The position numbers and the translations under genes are program-made. Positions 6,582 through 7,223 of a stretch of DNA of 7,223 nt are shown here, piece by piece. The stretch comes from Phycisphaerales bacterium (lineage in GTDB: Bacteria; Planctomycetota; Phycisphaerae; Phycisphaerales; UBA1924). Under the pieces are notes generated by a model. That model ran no database searches, was not told the DNA's origin, and saw only the letters and a list, made by a program, of their open reading frames with translations. Position 1 is the stretch's first letter, and every line of letters starts with the position of its first letter. Where the stretch lies: contig JAIEQQ010000338.1 of the NCBI GenBank assembly GCA_019747615.1, forward strand, positions 1 to 7,223, written 5' to 3'.

Positions 6582-7164
6582 ATGAACTTCAGGATAGCAA
6601 CATTATCTCGAACAGCTATAATCGCACTTTCTATCGCTGGCGTGGCCGCCCACGGCGCGGACGAGATCCGTGTCATTTATTCATTAAACGGCGCGCAACA
6701 GCTGTCGTTTACCGCCGATAGCGGCGAACCGATCACGGTCAGTGTTGGCGTTGTTCCCGAGAATACAACGGCACTCATTCATTTGTTCGATGAGGCGTCC
6801 GGCAGCGGCGTTCCTCAGTTCAGCGCTGGACCGATCACGATCCAATGCGTTGCCGGAAACGAGCGGCGGGTGCGTGTGTTGATCGCTCCGCCAGGCACCG
6901 TGTTTCCGCCGACCGGTCTTCGCCGAGTCCACCGCGTTTGCTTTCAGCGACTGTGAGCTAGGCACCAACGGAAACGCCCATCCGTGCGACATTGCCAATG
7001 ATGCTGGCGAGCCCATCATCAACTACCTCACGCCGCCAAACCCTCTGATCCCCAACAACGGCGTAACCGAGGGTGATTACAACGCTTTCTTTAGGGGCTA
7101 CTTCGATCCTCAGCTGTGGTGCGACATCGCCAACGACGCCGGGCAACCACTAGCAGGCCGTTGA
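6582..7164 (+). pseudogene. Exported repeat protein gene, frameshifted and truncated
   Basis: ATG 6582 follows a perfect Shine-Dalgarno. Residues 1-26 form a signal peptide ending near AAHGA before DEIRV. The first frame gives 124 residues and stops at 6956 after an atypical Arg-rich end (LRRVHRVCFQRL). The next frame is open from 6883, continues sensibly as VFAESTAFAFSDCELGTNG (from 6916), and carries CDIANDAG twice (6985 and 7120) before a TGA at 7162. It has no ATG of its own before the repeats. A single +1 shift between 6883 and 6956, most likely near 6905-6920, restores one protein of about 190 residues. The N-terminal part (about residues 27-110) looks like a small beta-rich domain I do not recognise. 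The C-terminal repeats resemble planctomycete dockerin-like modules. The array ends in mid-unit at about 7149, where insertion-sequence-like DNA starts. The frameshift could be a real mutation, a sequencing error or, less likely, programmed. Confidence 0.75.
6985..7149 (+). repeat. 45-residue CDIANDAG ... NNGVTEGDYNAFF repeat, one full and one truncated copy
   Basis: CDIANDAG is encoded at 6985 and again at 7120, exactly 135 bases (45 codons) apart and in the same frame. The codons differ between copies (for example GCCAATGATGCT versus GCCAACGACGCC), so the protein motif has been conserved, not copied recently. The first unit contains NNGVTEGDYNAFF (starting at residue 24 of the unit), which resembles the second half of a dockerin calcium loop. 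The second copy breaks off after GQPL. Similar modules occur, to my recollection, in secreted proteins of Phycisphaerae. Confidence 0.75.
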
Positions 7165-7223
7165 AAAACCCCTTGTCAGGCGCAACCGGACGGGTACGGC
7201 GTGCGAAGATGGGGGCATGAGAG
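7150..7223 (+). mobile_element. Possible left end of an insertion sequence, running off the window
   Basis: Conserved repeat coding breaks off at about 7149. CTAG (7150-7153) follows, fitting the four-base YTAR target used by IS5-group elements. Then comes CAGGCCGTTGAAAAACCCC (7154-7172), which resembles, from memory, the GTTGAAAAAC ends of IS5/IS1182-like elements. About 60 bases in, ATG 7217 followed by AGAG could start a transposase (Met-Arg). The right end and transposase are not in view, so the family is uncertain. Confidence 0.45.

Noticed and set aside
6883..6956. Programmed +1 frameshift
   Set aside because: No recognisable shift-prone codon pair with a rare codon or stop at the junction is visible, and the gene carries a second lesion. 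A decayed gene or a sequencing error is simpler.
1..7223. CRISPR array, tRNA, rRNA or riboswitch
   Set aside because: No regularly spaced direct repeats, cloverleaf, rRNA core sequence or recognisable aptamer was seen in reading the window. A covariance-model scan was not possible.

Overview
The window looks like a high-GC chromosome segment from a planctomycete, probably of the Phycisphaerae type. This is inferred from protein style, not from a marker gene. Nearly every product is exported. The locus carries dockerin-like Asp/Asn loops with no cohesin in sight, a PEP-CTERM-like tail ending in RRRR, a formylglycine-generating-enzyme fold used as a secreted domain, and Cys-Asp-Ile-Ala-Asn-Asp repeats that I associate with this group.

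Layout. Positions 1-1281 (minus) hold the N-terminal 427 residues of an exported protein of unknown function, whose C-terminus lies beyond the left edge. Positions 1282-1510 are an AT-richer intergenic stretch with a promoter candidate for that gene and several small palindromes. Positions 1511-2476 (minus) encode a ROK-family sugar kinase homologue whose sugar-binding and zinc-binding residues are largely replaced. Positions 2526-5150 (minus) encode the largest protein, 874 residues: a signal peptide, a phosphodiester glycosidase (NAGPA/DUF2233) domain, a GHL10-like glycosyl hydrolase domain, and six dockerin-like calcium-binding loops. The kinase lies 49 bases downstream of it, so the two may be co-transcribed. 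Positions 5151-5444 are a divergent intergenic region with a strongly G-rich + strand tract.

On the + strand, 5445-6578 encode a secreted FGE/SUMF1-fold protein without the catalytic cysteines and with a PEP-CTERM-like tail. Three bases later, behind a perfect Shine-Dalgarno sequence, comes a second secreted protein gene (6582-7164) that appears broken twice. A frameshift lies between about 6883 and 6956, and its C-terminal 45-residue repeat array stops abruptly around 7149, where what looks like the left end of an insertion sequence begins and runs off the window.

The minus-strand pair suggests extracellular cleavage of a glycan or sugar phosphodiester, followed by cytoplasmic handling or sensing of the sugar. 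The + strand pair looks like a surface or matrix protein module. Functional links between the two directions are speculative. The most distinctive signals are the NAGPA-GHL10-dockerin fusion, the ROK protein with an altered active site, and the doubly disrupted repeat protein.
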